A DNA stretch of 17,291 nucleotides from DATJPD01 sp036394195 (GTDB lineage Bacteria; Pseudomonadota; Alphaproteobacteria; CACIAM-22H2), in NCBI GenBank assembly GCA_036394195.1, contig DASWFO010000291.1, positions 1 to 17,291 on the forward strand. Reading direction: 5' to 3'. The notes beneath the pieces were generated by a model. It worked only from the letters and a program-made list of their open reading frames with translations, made no database searches and had not been told where the DNA came from. Position numbers and translations under genes: made by a program. Shown piece by piece: positions 1 to 7,050 of this stretch (positions are counted from its first letter, which is position 1; each line of letters starts with the position of its first letter).

Positions 1-21
1 GGAGGAGGGTCGTTGCGGCAA

Positions 22-972
22 TTACCGCAGCAGCCACGTGAGCACCGCTTTCTGGGCGTGCATGCGGTTGCCGGCCTGCTGGAAGACGACGCTGCGCTCG
101 CCGTCGATCGCGTCGGCGCTGACCTCCTCGCCGCGGTGGGCCGGTAGGCAATGCATGAAGACGGCATCCGGCCGCGCCACGCTCATCAGCCGCTCGTCGA
201 CCCGGAACGGCGCCAGCAGGTTGTGGCGGCGCTCGCGCGACGTCTTGCCGCGGCCCCCGGTGGGGTCGTTCAACGTATCGACATCGTCGGCCATGGACAC
301 CCAGGTATCGGTGACCACGCAATGCGCACCCTTGACCGCCTCTTCCGGCCGGTTGGTGACCGTGATGCGCGCCCCTTCCTTGTTGGCCCAGCTCAAGAGG
401 TCGCGCGGCGGCTGCAGGTCGTCGGGGCAGGCGAGGCGCAGGTCGAAATCGAAGCGCGCCGCCGCCTGGATCCACGAGCCCGCCATGTTGTTGCCGTCGC
501 CCGACCACGCGACGACCTTGCCCGAGATCGGGCCGCGATGCTCCTCGAACGTCATCACGTCCGCCATCACCTGGCAGGGATGGGTGCGGTCGGTGAGGCC
601 GTTGATCACCGGGACCGTGGCATGACGCGCCAGCTCCAGCAGGCTCTCAACCTTGGTCGTGCGCAGCATGATTGCATCGACATAGCGCGACAGCACCCGC
701 GCCGTGTCGGCGATCGTCTCGCCGCGGCCGAGTTGCGTGTCGTGGTGCGTGAGGATGACCGCCTCGCCGCCGAGCTCGCGGATGCCGACCTCGAACGACA
801 CGCGGGTGCGGGTCGACGGCTTCTCGAAGATCATCGCCAACGTCTTGCCGGCGAGCGGCCGGAGTTCGCCGCCCGGCGGCAAGCGGCGCTTGTACGCGAC
901 ACCGAGCGCCAGGATCTGCCGCAAGGTCGGCGTATCGAGCCGGTCGAGGTCGAGGAAATGCGAGGGTGACAT
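22..972 (-). CDS. argF: Ornithine carbamoyltransferase
   Basis: Cytosolic enzyme of arginine biosynthesis. It joins carbamoyl phosphate and ornithine to give citrulline. The 316-residue protein has normal family length and the key motifs in order: the carbamoyl-phosphate loop STRTR at residues 53-57, HPCQ at 131-134, DTWVSM at 222-227 (the ornithine-binding SMG-loop region) and HCLP at 274-277. The SMG position reads SMA. The loop that follows (about residues 228-251, rich in Gly, Arg and Asp) is longer than in common ArgF proteins. The gene starts 3 bases after the argD stop, so it is translated from the same message, probably by coupling; its own Shine-Dalgarno is weak. The stop (TAA) lies 21 bases from the window edge, so the next gene cannot be seen. 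Identity is sure; the loop's meaning is inference. Confidence 0.97.
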   Translation of the reverse strand: MSPSHFLDLDRLDTPTLRQILALGVAYKRRLPPGGELRPLAGKTLAMIFEKPSTRTRVSFEVGIRELGGEAVILTHHDTQLGRGETIADTARVLSRYVDAIMLRTTKVESLLELARHATVPVINGLTDRTHPCQVMADVMTFEEHRGPISGKVVAWSGDGNNMAGSWIQAAARFDFDLRLACPDDLQPPRDLLSWANKEGARITVTNRPEEAVKGAHCVVTDTWVSMADDVDTLNDPTGGRGKTSRERRHNLLAPFRVDERLMSVARPDAVFMHCLPAHRGEEVSADAIDGERSVVFQQAGNRMHAQKAVLTWLLR

Positions 973-975
973 GAG

Positions 976-2214
976 TCAGTTCGCTTTCGCCGACGCTGGT
1001 GCTGGGCTCTTCGCGGGGGCGGCCTTGCGCAGGTCCTGGCACGCCGCCTCGATGAGCTGGATCGCCTCGCTCACATGCTGCGCCTCGATGATCAGGGCGG
1101 GCAGCAGACGGATGACGTTGTCGCCGGCGACCGCGCCGAGAAGTCCGCGCGCGCGCCACGCCGCTGCGACGTCGTTGTTGGCCGCCTTGCATTTCAGCCC
1201 GATCAACAGCCCCTGGCCGCGCACGTCTTCGAAGATGTCGCCGTGCTTCTCGACCACCATCGCCAGCTGCTGGCGCAGATGGCTCGCCACCTCCTGCACG
1301 CGGTCGAAGAAGCCGTCGGCGAGCATCAGGTCGAGCACGGCATTGGCGACCGCCGTGCCGAGCGGATTGCCGCCATAGGTGGACCCGTGCGTGCCGGGAG
1401 TCATCCCCGCCGCGGCCTTGGCGGTGGCGAGGCAGGCGCCGATCGGAAAGCCGTTGCCGAGCGCCTTCGCGACCGACATGACATCCGGGGCGACGCCCAG
1501 CCACTCGTGGCAGAAGAACTTGCCCGAGCGCCCTAACCCGGTCTGCACCTCGTCGAAGGCGAGCAGCAGATCGTGCTTGTCGCAAAGGGCGCGCAGCCCC
1601 TCAAGGAACTGCGGCGTCGCGGCGCGGATGCCGCCTTCGCCCTGGATCGGCTCGATCAGGATGCCGGCGGTCGCTGGACCGATCGCCGCTTCGACGGCTT
1701 TCAGGTCGCCGAACGCCACCTGGTCGAAGCCGTCGACCTTCGGACCGAAACCTTCCAGGTACTTGTCCTGGCCGGTCGCGGCGAGGGCGGCCAGTGTGCG
1801 GCCGTGGAACGCGCCTTCGAAAGTGATGATGCGATAGCGCTCGGGCCGGCCATTGCTGCTTTGATACTTGCGGATGATCTTGATCGCGCACTCGTTGGCC
1901 TCGGCCCCCGAGTTGGTGAAGAACACGGTGTCGGCAAAGGTCGCGGCGACGAGCCGCTGGGCCAGCCGTTCCTGGCCCGGGATGCGGAACAGATTCGAGC
2001 TGTGCCACAGCGTTTTGGCCTGCTGTTCCAGCACGTTCACGAGATAGGGATGCGCGTGGCCGAACGCGGTGACCGCGAGGCCGCAGGCGAAGTCCAGGTA
2101 ACGTCGGCCGTCGACGCCATAGAGGTAGACCCCCTCGCCCTTTTCAAAGGCGAGATCGGTCCGTCTATAGGTCGGCATGACGGCCGGGATAGCCCCGGAT
2201 TTCGCGGCGCTCAC
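976..2214 (-). CDS. argD: Acetylornithine aminotransferase (class III, PLP)
   Basis: Converts N-acetylglutamate semialdehyde to N-acetylornithine with glutamate as amino donor; in many bacteria it also serves as succinyldiaminopimelate aminotransferase in lysine synthesis. The 412-residue protein shows the class III fold signatures: NSGAEANE (101-108) for PLP phosphate contacts, the FHGRT segment (137-140), the cofactor acid in FDEVQTGLGR (Asp221) and the Schiff-base lysine in AKALGNG (Lys250). The C-terminal tail is a low-complexity Ala/Pro/Lys stretch with no expected function. The start is GTG at 2214, chosen because AAGGAG lies 6 bases upstream (2221-2226). A Met at residue 13 is an alternative but lacks so good a site. 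It is first of the argD-argF pair, behind the promoter at 2296-2324. Confidence 0.97.
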   Translation of the reverse strand: MSAAKSGAIPAVMPTYRRTDLAFEKGEGVYLYGVDGRRYLDFACGLAVTAFGHAHPYLVNVLEQQAKTLWHSSNLFRIPGQERLAQRLVAATFADTVFFTNSGAEANECAIKIIRKYQSSNGRPERYRIITFEGAFHGRTLAALAATGQDKYLEGFGPKVDGFDQVAFGDLKAVEAAIGPATAGILIEPIQGEGGIRAATPQFLEGLRALCDKHDLLLAFDEVQTGLGRSGKFFCHEWLGVAPDVMSVAKALGNGFPIGACLATAKAAAGMTPGTHGSTYGGNPLGTAVANAVLDLMLADGFFDRVQEVASHLRQQLAMVVEKHGDIFEDVRGQGLLIGLKCKAANNDVAAAWRARGLLGAVAGDNVIRLLPALIIEAQHVSEAIQLIEAACQDLRKAAPAKSPAPASAKAN

Positions 2215-2220
2215 GTCTAT

Positions 2221-2226
2221 CTCCTT
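2221..2226 (-). promoter_or_regulatory. Shine-Dalgarno site deciding the argD GTG start
   Basis: On the minus strand AAGGAG is followed by 6 bases and then GTG, an ideal spacing. It supports the GTG at 2214 over the ATG at 2178. Confidence 0.75.
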
Positions 2227-2295
2227 GATAATAAACCCGCGATTCGGCGCGAGCGAACCCTATGTCCGACGCCGCCGAAGCGCGGGAAAGCGCGC

Positions 2296-2324
2296 AATAT
2301 TGGCCGCTCAGGGGTGCTTGTCAA
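2296..2324 (-). promoter_or_regulatory. Sigma70-type promoter for argD-argF
   Basis: Read on the minus strand, a perfect TTGACA (2319-2324) is followed by 17 bases and AATATT (2296-2301). This lies in the 139-base gap between the permease gene and argD. The predicted transcript would start near 2289 and carry about 75 bases of leader, with no obvious riboswitch or leader peptide. The -35 match is exact; the -10 is a partial match. No experimental support, and no clear ArgR box was seen. Confidence 0.6.
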
Positions 2325-2353
2325 CGCGCCGGGCGGCGGGCTGTTTTGGCCGA

Positions 2354-3184
2354 TCAGGCGCGCAGCTTGTAGCCGGTGCGGAACATCCAGTGGCAGAGCG
2401 CGAACAGGACCAGGTTGGCCAGGATTAGGATGCCGATGCCCAATCCGAGCTGGCCGTCGGCATGGCCGATGAAGCCGTAGCGGAAGCCGTCGATCATGTA
2501 GAAGAACGGATCCCACAGCGCCAGCGCATGCCACGGCGGCGGCAGCCGGTCGACCGTGTAGAACGTGCCGGACAGGAAGGCGAGCGGCGACACCACGAAG
2601 TTGGTCACTGCGGCAATGTGATCGACCTTCTCCGCCCACACCGCGCCGGCGACGCCGAGCAGCGACAGGAGGAGCGACGCGGCCACGGCGTGGAACAGGA
2701 TGTAGCCGACATGCGCGATGTGGATGGTCACGAACGGCACCAGACACGCCGCGACCACGACCCCGACGACGAGCCCGCGCACCACGCCGCCGGCGGCGAA
2801 GCCCAGGGTCAGCTCAGTCGCCGACAGGGGAGGCATGAGAGAGTCCACGATATTGCCCTGCATTTTCGAGATCATCAGCGACGACGACGTATTGGCGAAC
2901 GCGTTCTGCACCATCGCCATCATGATCAGGCCGGGGGCCAGGAACTCGGGGAAGGCGACGCCGCCGACCTGGCGCAAGGCGCCGCCCAGCGCCAGCGCGA
3001 ACACCGCCAGCATCAGGAGCGTGGTGACCGCGGGGGCCACCACCGTCTGTCCGGACACCTTGAAGAACCGCCGGGTCTCGCGCGAGGTCAGCGTCCACAG
3101 GCCCAGCCAATTGATCGGGCCGTAGTGGCGCGGCGTCGGTGCCGCGACGGTGGCGGGCGGATGATGCGGAAGCGCGTCGGGCAT
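2354..3184 (-). CDS. ABC-2 type transporter permease (YadH-like)
   Basis: Integral inner-membrane permease of the ABC-2 family that includes YadH and polysaccharide or drug exporters. The 276-residue protein has a Pro/His-rich cytoplasmic N-terminus (about 1-45) and then about six hydrophobic segments: 47-70, 82-100, 127-150, 155-180, 192-210 and 245-265. The segment PLAFLSGTFYTVDRLPP in the second half is typical of ABC-2 permeases. No ATP-binding gene lies beside it, although YadH-type permeases normally pair with a YadG-type ATPase; the partner must be elsewhere. AAGGAG occurs upstream but about 21 bases from the ATG, which is too far to be the normal site, so the start is not certain. It runs in the same direction as argD but ends 139 bases before it, with a promoter between, so co-transcription is doubtful. 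Substrate unknown. Confidence 0.88.
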   Translation of the reverse strand: MPDALPHHPPATVAAPTPRHYGPINWLGLWTLTSRETRRFFKVSGQTVVAPAVTTLLMLAVFALALGGALRQVGGVAFPEFLAPGLIMMAMVQNAFANTSSSLMISKMQGNIVDSLMPPLSATELTLGFAAGGVVRGLVVGVVVAACLVPFVTIHIAHVGYILFHAVAASLLLSLLGVAGAVWAEKVDHIAAVTNFVVSPLAFLSGTFYTVDRLPPPWHALALWDPFFYMIDGFRYGFIGHADGQLGLGIGILILANLVLFALCHWMFRTGYKLRA

Positions 3185-3244
3185 GACGCGCCGGACGATA
3201 GGCCTCTCCTTCTATCCTCGCAAGCCGCGCGATAAGCTTGGGCC

Positions 3245-3811
3245 ATGCCAAGACCGCGCTCCCGCCCGCCGCCCGATGTCACGCCCACGGCGTTGGAGAA
3301 GGCCGCGTTCCATTACCTGGAGCGCTACGCAAGCTCCGCCGAGAATTTGCGGCGCGTGCTGATGCGGCGCGTCGAGCGCGCGGTCCGTGCCGGGGCAGTC
3401 GAGCGCGCCGAAGGCCGCGCGCGGGTCGACGCCGTGATCGAGCGGCTGCAGGCCCGGCGGCTGCTCGACGACGCGGCCTATGCCGAGGGGCGGGCGCGGT
3501 CGCTCAGCCACAAGGGCCGCTCCCGCGCCATCATCGCGCGCACGCTGGCCGCGAAAGGCGTCGGGCGCGAGACGGTCGACGCGGCGCTGGAGGGATTGGC
3601 CGAGGCCGGCGAGACCGATCTGGCCGCAGCGGTGCGGTTCGCGCGCCGGCGGCGCATGGGCCCGTTCCGCGCCCCCAAGGAGCGGGCGGGGCGGCGCGAT
3701 CGCGACCTGGCGGCTCTCGGACGCGCCGGTTTCGCCTATGAGGTCGCGCGGCTGGTGGTCGATGCCGAGACACCCGAGGCCCTGGCCGGGGCGGTGGCGG
3801 GCGAAGACTGA
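3245..3811 (+). CDS. recX: Regulatory protein RecX
   Basis: RecX binds RecA filaments and limits RecA recombinase and coprotease activity. The 188-residue protein is rich in Arg, Ala and Glu and helical, as expected for the three-helix repeat modules of RecX. Recognisable pieces are the N-terminal AFHYLERYASSAENLRRVL (about 21-39), RLLDDAAYAEGRARS (about 75-90), and GRSRAIIARTLAAKGV followed by an acidic helix. It diverges from the permease gene by 60 bases and its Shine-Dalgarno is weak. Its last 76 bases overlap the 3' end of the MscS gene on the other strand. recA is not nearby, which is common outside the gamma-proteobacterial recA-recX arrangement. Identity is good from overall pattern; RecX sequences are only loosely conserved. 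Confidence 0.88.
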   Translation: MPRPRSRPPPDVTPTALEKAAFHYLERYASSAENLRRVLMRRVERAVRAGAVERAEGRARVDAVIERLQARRLLDDAAYAEGRARSLSHKGRSRAIIARTLAAKGVGRETVDAALEGLAEAGETDLAAAVRFARRRRMGPFRAPKERAGRRDRDLAALGRAGFAYEVARLVVDAETPEALAGAVAGED

Positions 3812-5955
3812 CCGTTGCCAGCTAGCACGGCCTGGGCGAACGGCATGTGAATGCCCGCCTCGGCGAAAGCTTGCATCATCCGCCGGCGGAAGGCGTGCGC
3901 GATCACCCATTGCTTGCCGGGCCAGGTCTTGATCCGCGCCTTCAGGATGACGCCCTTGTCGGTGAAGTCCTCGACTCCCAGCACTTCGAGATCGGAGAGC
4001 ACGAACGTGCCCTGGTCGGCATCTTCCCGCAGCGCCTTGCCGACCTCGCCGAGCACCGTGGCGACGCGGTCGATGTCCTCGCCGTAAGAGATCACCACGT
4101 CGAACACCGCATAGGCGAAATCCTTGGTCTTGTTGCTGATCGTCTGGATATCGCCGAAGGGGATGATGTGCAGCGTGCCGTCGGCGCTGCGCAGGCTGAC
4201 CCGGCGCATTGTGATCGCCTCGACAACGCCGGACTTGTCGCCGATCGCGACCACGTCGCCGACCGCGATCGAATCTTCAAGGATGATCTGCGCGCTGTTG
4301 ATGAAGTCCTTGACGAAGGCCTGGGCGCCGAAGCCGACGGCGATGCCGACGGCACCGCCGGCCGCGATCAGCGGCCCGATATTCACCCCGATCTCGGATA
4401 GCATGACCATCCCGCACATCACCATCAGCAGGATGATCACGACCCGGCGGATCAGCGGCATGACGGTGCGCAGGCGGGCCGCGCGGCGGTAGCCGTTCGG
4501 CTCGGCCTCGACCTGCGAGATGTGCCGCTCCAGGAGGGCGTTCACGGTCTCCCAGATCGCCAGCGCCACGGCGACCGTGATGCCGATCGACACCAGGCTG
4601 CTGCCGACCCTGGTGCCGAGCGGGCTTGCCAGCCATTGCAGCGATTCCAGACCCCACGCCTGGAGGATTGCCAGCGCTGCGAGCGCCCAGATGGCCGTCG
4701 TGCCGACGATATTCACCAGCTGCAGATAGCGGTTGGCCTTGGCCTCAAGGGTCGGGAACTGCTTGGCGACATCGTCGCCGATGCGGAAGACGCGGGCGAT
4801 CGCCACCCGCAGCAGCATGACGAGCAAGGCCGCCACGCCGAGGATGCAGAGGGTGAGGCCGGTGGCGCGCGCGACGTAGGTGAAGCCGTCGCTCTCCACC
4901 AGGAAGACGCCGAGCGCCACGACGACATAGCCGATCGCCAGCACGTGCCAGTAGGGGACGATATGGCGGAGCAGCCCCTGGGCCAGCGAGTTGCCGGTGG
5001 TGGTCAGGCTGGAGGCGACGGTGGCGCGGTTCTGCAGGACGAGGATGATCAGCAACAGGGCGACGAAGACGCCGAGCATCTTCAGCAGAAATTCCCGTCC
5101 GACATAGGGCAGGCCGACAAAGGAGCCGGCCTCGATCGCGAAATAGCCGTAGATCGCGATATAGCCGATCCGCCGGACCCACACGTAGAGATAGGCCGCC
5201 ATCTCGTCGCCGAGTGGGAGAAGCCGCAGGCCCGGATTGCGCGGCGCCAGCACGCCCGCCGCGACGAGGCTGAGGGCGCCTGCGAAAATATTCGCGTTGA
5301 TCATGGCGAGCGTCACCAGACGCGCGACCGGCTCGGCGCGCAACATGGCGAGGAGCGCGAAGGCGACCAGCAAGAAGGCGGCGATCGGTATCGTTTCGAC
5401 CAGCAGGTACAGCGCCAGCGATGGAACGCGCGACCACCCGGGTGCCTGCTGCCGCGCCTCGAGGCGTCGCCGCGTCGGGGCAAGAAGCCATTCGGTCACC
5501 CATTCGAAGATCCCGGCACTGGCGAGGACGAGCGCGATCACGCCGAACGCCTCCAGCAGGTGGTCGCGGGTGTCGTGGCTGCCCCATTGCTGTTGCAGCC
5601 AGGCGATGAAGTTCGGCGCGTCGGCGACGAACGTTGCGGTGCTGAAGATCGACTCGCCGAACTTCGCCACCGTCTCCGACAGCGATTCGAGGAACCGGCT
5701 GGCCACGCGGTCGTGGATCGCCTCGCCCGCCGGGGCCGCGCTGCGTTGCGCCTGCACGAAGGCGCGCAGCTGGTCGGTGAATTTCTGCCGCGCCTCCGGG
5801 TCCTCCAGCGTCTTTAGAAGATTTTCCGCCTGGTCGGCGGTGACGGACGGTGCGGCCCCAGGGGCCGATGTCTGGGCCGCCGCCGGCGCGCCGAAGGCCA
5901 GCGCGACGAGGACCACTCCGAAGGCGAGGCAATGCGTGATGTTCATGCTCTTCAT
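3736..5955 (-). CDS. Large MscS-family mechanosensitive channel (YbiO-like)
   Basis: Inner-membrane channel expected to open under membrane tension and release solutes during osmotic downshock. From the ATG at 5955 the protein has 739 residues, close to E. coli YbiO (741). It begins with a signal peptide (basic start, hydrophobic stretch, cleavage near PAAAQT), then a periplasmic helical domain of about 150 residues, then many transmembrane segments. The MscS core is at about residues 519-712: the Gly/Ala-rich pore helix GGAVGIAVGFGAQAFVKDF, then the beta domain with LEDSIAVGDVV and GVVEAITMRRVSLR, and the alpha-beta C-terminal domain. The open frame runs upstream to 6186, but that part overlaps the preceding gene and is not protein-like. 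A second ATG at 5946 is also possible. It lies 22 bases behind the BtuF-like gene, so they may be co-transcribed. Its nonconserved C-terminal tail overlaps recX. Confidence 0.93.
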   Translation of the reverse strand: MKSMNITHCLAFGVVLVALAFGAPAAAQTSAPGAAPSVTADQAENLLKTLEDPEARQKFTDQLRAFVQAQRSAAPAGEAIHDRVASRFLESLSETVAKFGESIFSTATFVADAPNFIAWLQQQWGSHDTRDHLLEAFGVIALVLASAGIFEWVTEWLLAPTRRRLEARQQAPGWSRVPSLALYLLVETIPIAAFLLVAFALLAMLRAEPVARLVTLAMINANIFAGALSLVAAGVLAPRNPGLRLLPLGDEMAAYLYVWVRRIGYIAIYGYFAIEAGSFVGLPYVGREFLLKMLGVFVALLLIILVLQNRATVASSLTTTGNSLAQGLLRHIVPYWHVLAIGYVVVALGVFLVESDGFTYVARATGLTLCILGVAALLVMLLRVAIARVFRIGDDVAKQFPTLEAKANRYLQLVNIVGTTAIWALAALAILQAWGLESLQWLASPLGTRVGSSLVSIGITVAVALAIWETVNALLERHISQVEAEPNGYRRAARLRTVMPLIRRVVIILLMVMCGMVMLSEIGVNIGPLIAAGGAVGIAVGFGAQAFVKDFINSAQIILEDSIAVGDVVAIGDKSGVVEAITMRRVSLRSADGTLHIIPFGDIQTISNKTKDFAYAVFDVVISYGEDIDRVATVLGEVGKALREDADQGTFVLSDLEVLGVEDFTDKGVILKARIKTWPGKQWVIAHAFRRRMMQAFAEAGIHMPFAQAVLAGNGQSSPATAPARASGVSASTTSRATS

Positions 5956-5977
5956 CAAGCCGGCGATCCGAATGTGT

Positions 5978-6916
5978 TTAGTGAACGCGGATCCATCCGC
6001 GACCTTCGTGCCCGAACCTGAAGACCGACGGATGGAAGATCTCGGCGAGGATTTCGAGTGAGTCCGCCAGGCGCGGGCCCGGGCGGTTGAAATATTGGTT
6101 GCCGTCGCAGAGGAAGATGCGTCCATCGCGGACCGCGCGCAAGCCTTGCCAGTCCGCGTTCCGGCTAAGCGCCGGCAGCTCCGCACGCGTTCGCGCGATA
6201 TCGAAGCCGCACGGCAGGACGAGGATGGTATCTGGATCGGCGGCCGTCAGGTCGTCGAGACTCATCCACGGCGAGTGCCGGCCGGCGGCGCCGAACAGGT
6301 TGATCCCGCCCGCCATGGCGATCAGCTCCGGCATCCAATTGCCGCCCGCCATCAGCGGCTCGATCCATTCGATGGCGGCGACGCGCGGCCGCGTCGCGAC
6401 CCTGCTTGCGCGCGATGCGAGCTCATCCATGCGCAAGCGAAGCGCATCGATCAGGGCCGCACCGCGCTCCGGCCGGCCGATCGCAGCGGCCACCCGTGCG
6501 ATGTCGGCGAACACGTCGGCGAGCGCATTGGGTGCCAGCGCGACGATCTGCGGCCGGCGGCCGGTCCACGCCGCAAGCGCACGCTCGATGTCTGCCGGGG
6601 TCACGGCGCACACCTCGCATTGGGTTTGGGTCACGATGAGATCCGGCGCCAGCTCGCGCAGGCGCTCGCCGTCGACATGATAGATCGCGAGCGCGCGCTC
6701 GAGCAGCGCCTTCACGTCGCGGTCGATAAGCGCACTCGGCTGTCGCGTGTCGAGCTTGGGGGCGGTCACCACAGGCAATGCTGCCACCGCGAGCGGGAAG
6801 TCGCATTCGTGGCTGCGCGCCACCAGCAGGTCGAGCGCGTCCAGCGCCGCCACGATCTCGGTGGCGCTGGCCAGGAGTGATACCACGCGCGGCCGGTTGC
6901 CGGTCGTCTGATCCAT
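5978..6916 (-). CDS. BtuF-like cobalamin-binding protein, no signal peptide
   Basis: Belongs to the periplasmic-binding-protein family of BtuF and FepB (COG0614). The 312-residue protein opens with RVVSLLASATEIVAALD (10-26), followed by VARSHECDFP (32-41) and LPVVTAPKLD (47-56), a signature of a subgroup usually named cobalamin-binding protein. Later VTQTQCEVCAV and WIEPLMAGGNWMPELI match the second lobe. Unlike true BtuF it has no signal peptide: the family domain starts about 10 residues after the Met. It also has no BtuC or BtuD gene beside it. It may act in the cytoplasm or bind another ligand. It diverges from the FAD oxidoreductase gene and lies just upstream of the MscS gene. Family is well supported; the ligand is not proven. 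Confidence 0.88.
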   Translation of the reverse strand: MDQTTGNRPRVVSLLASATEIVAALDALDLLVARSHECDFPLAVAALPVVTAPKLDTRQPSALIDRDVKALLERALAIYHVDGERLRELAPDLIVTQTQCEVCAVTPADIERALAAWTGRRPQIVALAPNALADVFADIARVAAAIGRPERGAALIDALRLRMDELASRASRVATRPRVAAIEWIEPLMAGGNWMPELIAMAGGINLFGAAGRHSPWMSLDDLTAADPDTILVLPCGFDIARTRAELPALSRNADWQGLRAVRDGRIFLCDGNQYFNRPGPRLADSLEILAEIFHPSVFRFGHEGRGWIRVH

Positions 6917-6973
6917 GCGTCCCGTCTAGCGCGGATTTGAGGCGTATTGAAGGCCTTTGCGTGGGCGGGACGT

Positions 6974-7003
6974 TTGACAGCGGTCGGCGCGCGTCGCCAT
7001 AAA
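6974..7003 (+). promoter_or_regulatory. Promoter upstream of the FAD oxidoreductase gene
   Basis: TTGACA at 6974-6979 is followed by 18 bases and CATAAA at 6998-7003, which matches TATAAT at four of six positions. Transcription would start near 7010, leaving a leader of about 40 bases before the ATG at 7051. It lies in the 134-base divergent gap. Computational pattern only. Confidence 0.5.
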
Positions 7004-7017
7004 GACCCAATCGCCAG

Positions 7018-7045
7018 ATCCAGTGAGATACCAAATCCGGTGAGA
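7018..7045 (+). repeat. Imperfect direct repeat in the leader of the FAD gene
   Basis: ATCCAGTGAGA (7018-7028) and ATCCGGTGAGA (7035-7045) differ at one of 11 positions and are 17 bases apart. They fill most of the leader just before the ATG at 7051. The second copy carries the only Shine-Dalgarno-like bases (GGTGAGA). They could be a regulator site or a chance duplication. Confidence 0.4.
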
Positions 7046-7050
7046 CAGTA

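Noticed and set aside
4522..5817. Long plus-strand open frame of 431 codons inside the MscS gene
   Set aside because: Antisense to clear MscS coding sequence. Its translation is Arg/Asp/Gln/His-rich low complexity with no domain, typical of high-GC shadow frames.
5956..6186. Upstream extension of the MscS reading frame
   Set aside because: It overlaps the BtuF-like gene, is Ser/Arg/Ala-rich, and would hide the signal peptide that starts at 5955.
6917..7050. Possible cobalamin riboswitch before the BtuF-like gene
   Set aside because: The gap is only 134 bases, already holds a plus-strand promoter, and shows no conserved B12-box (GCCACTG-type) sequence on the minus strand.
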